NCBI GenBank assembly: GCA_009786175.1
Contig: WQTQ01000187.1
Location: 1 to 16,908 of the forward strand
DNA from: Bacillota bacterium
GTDB lineage: Bacteria; Bacillota_A; Clostridia; Lachnospirales; WQUN01
DNA length: 16,908 nucleotides
Direction of reading: 5' to 3'
Part shown: piece after piece, positions 15,052-16,908 of the stretch
How the letters are laid out: each line of letters starts with the position of its first letter
How positions within the stretch are numbered: position 1 is the stretch's first letter
Program-made: the position numbers and the translations under genes
The notes under the pieces: generated by a model
What the model saw: only the letters and a program-made list of their open reading frames with translations
Told to the model about the DNA's origin: nothing
The model's database searches: none

Positions 15052-16908
15052 TTATTCTTCTGTTACAGTTTCAACTTGAATGGCGGGCCTGCTATTTTTC
15101 CGGCGCAGGTAAAATTTCAGCAATTCAACCAAGCCAAGCTGCATTAGGGCAAGAATAGCCACAGCCACCCAGTGCCGTCCGGTAATTGGAACAACGTCAA
15201 ATATACTTGCCAAAGGTGTCCACAGGGCCACAAAAGCGGTTACAAATACCAAGCATATTACAGAGTAGAAAACGCCTTTGTTAGACAAAAACCCGGCTTT
15301 AAAAATGGATTGCTGCGTACGAGTATTAAATGTATCTATCGTAGAGGCCCAGGCCAATGTTATAAACGCCATTGTAACACCTATGGCAAAATGACCGCCA
15401 TACCTTAGGGCGTTTATAGAAAACCTGCCGTCTATAGGCACAAAATAATATGAATACTCAAAACCCGTCGGCGGGGTTAGTACGTATGACCCCAGTACAA
15501 AAGCGGCTAAAGTCAGCAAGGAGAATGTAACGGCGCGGACGGCAATAAAAGTACCTACGTTTTGGGCAAAAACCCCGGAACCCTTCGGAAGGGGTTTCCG
15601 CTTCATGGTATCCGGTTCGGGCATTTCGAAGGCAAGGAAGAAGCCGGGGATACCGTCGGCGATTACGTTAATAAAGAGAATTTGCAGCGCGGTAATGGTT
15701 GTTCTGCCAATTACCAGCATACCAAACAGCAGTACAAAAATTTCCGCAAAGTTAACACCCAGCAAGAATTGTATTGTCTTGCGGATATTGTCGTAGGAAG
15801 TACGGCCTTCCGCAATGGCATCTACAATGGTGGCAAAGTTATCGTCTGTAATAACCATGTCCGCCGCGTTTTTGGAAACTTCTGTGCCGGTTATACCCAT
15901 TGCCGCGCCAACATCGGCGGCTTTAAGAGCCGGGGCGTCGTTTACACCGTCACCTGTCATGGTTATAACCTCGTTGTGGGCGGCCCAGGCGTGTACAATG
16001 CGCAGTTTGTCTTCCGGGCTTACACGGGCGTAAACGGATATTCCCCGCACTTGAGAAACCAAGTCTATGTCGCTCATTGCGGCCAGTTCCGCGCCTGTAA
16101 CGGCCCTGTCGCCATCTTCCAATATACCAATTTCTTTGGCAATGGCTTTGGCTGTGGCTATGTGGTCGCCGGTTATCATAACGGTTTTGATGCCTGCATC
16201 TTTGGCACGGGCAACTGCGTGTTTACTTTCCGGCCTTGGCGGGTCAATCATGCCCACCATTCCACGGAATTCTTGGTTGCTTTCCAGTGCCTCTTCGCTT
16301 AAATCTGTGGGCATTTCCGCAAATTTTTTAACGGAAATGGCAATTACGCGCAGTGCCTTTTCTGCAAAGGAATCGTGTATTTCCGTGGCCCGTTTCAAAA
16401 GCTCCGGGTCCCAATTTACGGGGATACGGTCGAACGCTCCTTTTGTTACGGCAATGTACCCTTCCTCTGTGCGGTGTACGGTGGTCATACGCTTACGTCC
16501 GGAATCAAAAGGCAGTTCATGTATCCGCGGGTATGCCCGCTCTGCTTCTACCCTGTCCATTCCCAGGTTGTGAAGCAGGCGTATAATTGCTATTTCCGTA
16601 GGGTCGCCAATTACGTGCTCGTCTTCGTCGCCGCGTACTTCAATTGTGGCGTTACTGCAAGATGCCAAAAGGCCTATTAATTTTTTCTGGTCTTGGTTAA
16701 ACTCGTCTTTTACGGTAATTGGGTTGTGGCCCACATGCCAAACCCGCTGGATTTTCATTTTGTTCATGGTAAGCGTACCTGTTTTGTCGGAACAAATAAC
16801 AGATGTATTGCCCACGGTTTCTACGGCGGGTATTTTACGGATTATGGTTTTTTTGCTTACCATGTTAAACACGCCGTAGGAAAGTATCATTGTTACAATA
16901 ATCGGCAG
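15052..16908 (-). CDS. Ca2+-type P-type ATPase, paralogue of the first; 5' end outside window
   Basis: Minus-strand gene cut by the window end. The frame stays open through base 16908 and its first visible residues (LPIIVTM) match the end of the M4 motif of the 910-residue ATPase, so roughly the first third (N-terminal region, M1-M4, actuator) is missing from view. Visible are DKTGT (Asp codon 16786-16788), TGD, the GDGVNDAPALKAADVG hinge, and M5-M10. M5 keeps N-F-A-E-I-F. M6 reads N-V-I-A-D-G, with Ala where the first ATPase has Ser and SERCA has Thr. An insertion before M8 (EYSYYFVPIDGRFSINALRY) and a longer C-terminal tail also distinguish it. Close similarity over the whole length shows recent duplication or joint inheritance. 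The two genes are convergent, about 3.6 kb apart. Confidence 0.9.
   Translation of the reverse strand: MPIIVTMILSYGVFNMVSKKTIIRKIPAVETVGNTSVICSDKTGTLTMNKMKIQRVWHVGHNPITVKDEFNQDQKKLIGLLASCSNATIEVRGDEDEHVIGDPTEIAIIRLLHNLGMDRVEAERAYPRIHELPFDSGRKRMTTVHRTEEGYIAVTKGAFDRIPVNWDPELLKRATEIHDSFAEKALRVIAISVKKFAEMPTDLSEEALESNQEFRGMVGMIDPPRPESKHAVARAKDAGIKTVMITGDHIATAKAIAKEIGILEDGDRAVTGAELAAMSDIDLVSQVRGISVYARVSPEDKLRIVHAWAAHNEVITMTGDGVNDAPALKAADVGAAMGITGTEVSKNAADMVITDDNFATIVDAIAEGRTSYDNIRKTIQFLLGVNFAEIFVLLFGMLVIGRTTITALQILFINVIADGIPGFFLAFEMPEPDTMKRKPLPKGSGVFAQNVGTFIAVRAVTFSLLTLAAFVLGSYVLTPPTGFEYSYYFVPIDGRFSINALRYGGHFAIGVTMAFITLAWASTIDTFNTRTQQSIFKAGFLSNKGVFYSVICLVFVTAFVALWTPLASIFDVVPITGRHWVAVAILALMQLGLVELLKFYLRRKNSRPAIQVETVTEE

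Noticed and set aside
15562..16302. Plus-strand open frame of 246 residues opposite the second ATPase
   Set aside because: It is a shadow of the ATPase coding strand, with no ribosome binding site and no recognisable domain. The minus-strand frame carries all P-type motifs.
1..16908. CRISPR arrays, rRNA, tRNA and riboswitches
   Set aside because: No regularly spaced repeats, tRNA cloverleaf signatures, rRNA motifs or riboswitch cores were recognised on either strand by reading.

Overview
The window looks like a piece of a low-to-mid GC Gram-positive anaerobe, most likely a member of the Clostridia. Supporting signs are strong AGGAGG ribosome binding sites, GTG and TAATG starts, a family 1 solute-binding lipoprotein, a Tet(M)-like translation factor GTPase, P2-type calcium ATPases, and dispersed palindromic repeats. 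No rRNA, tRNA, CRISPR array, integrase or intact transposase was seen. The species assignment is inference only.

Layout. 1-72 is a long near-perfect inverted repeat at the window edge. 80-1633 (-) encodes an orphan carbohydrate-type solute-binding lipoprotein. 1634-2112 holds a decayed Rpn-type nuclease/transposase fragment, a dispersed repeat, a promoter for the minus strand and an operator-like palindrome. 2113-6556 (+) is a visibly AT-rich two-gene cassette: a 775-residue protein built from two copies of one unrecognised module, overlapping a KAP-family P-loop NTPase with two membrane helices between Walker A and Walker B. This is the accessory part of the window and the best candidate for an undescribed system, possibly anti-phage. 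A 13-base direct repeat lies on both sides of it, as a half-site at 1893 and inside a perfect 22-base palindrome at 6584.

6647-12206 (+) is higher-GC, chromosome-like sequence: a divergent ribosomal-protection-type GTPase, a complete 910-residue Ca2+-type P-type ATPase with its own promoter, and a creatininase-family amidohydrolase whose ATG overlaps the ATPase stop codon. A strong bidirectional terminator at 12225-12281 separates these from a minus-strand group. That group is a GNAT acetyltransferase, a right-handed beta-helix (pectate-lyase-3-like) protein without a signal peptide, and a second P-type ATPase that is a close paralogue of the first and is cut by the window end. The two ATPases point towards each other.

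How the genes work together: the ATPase and creatininase-family genes are probably translationally coupled, and so are the two genes of the KAP cassette. The other genes appear to be independent units.
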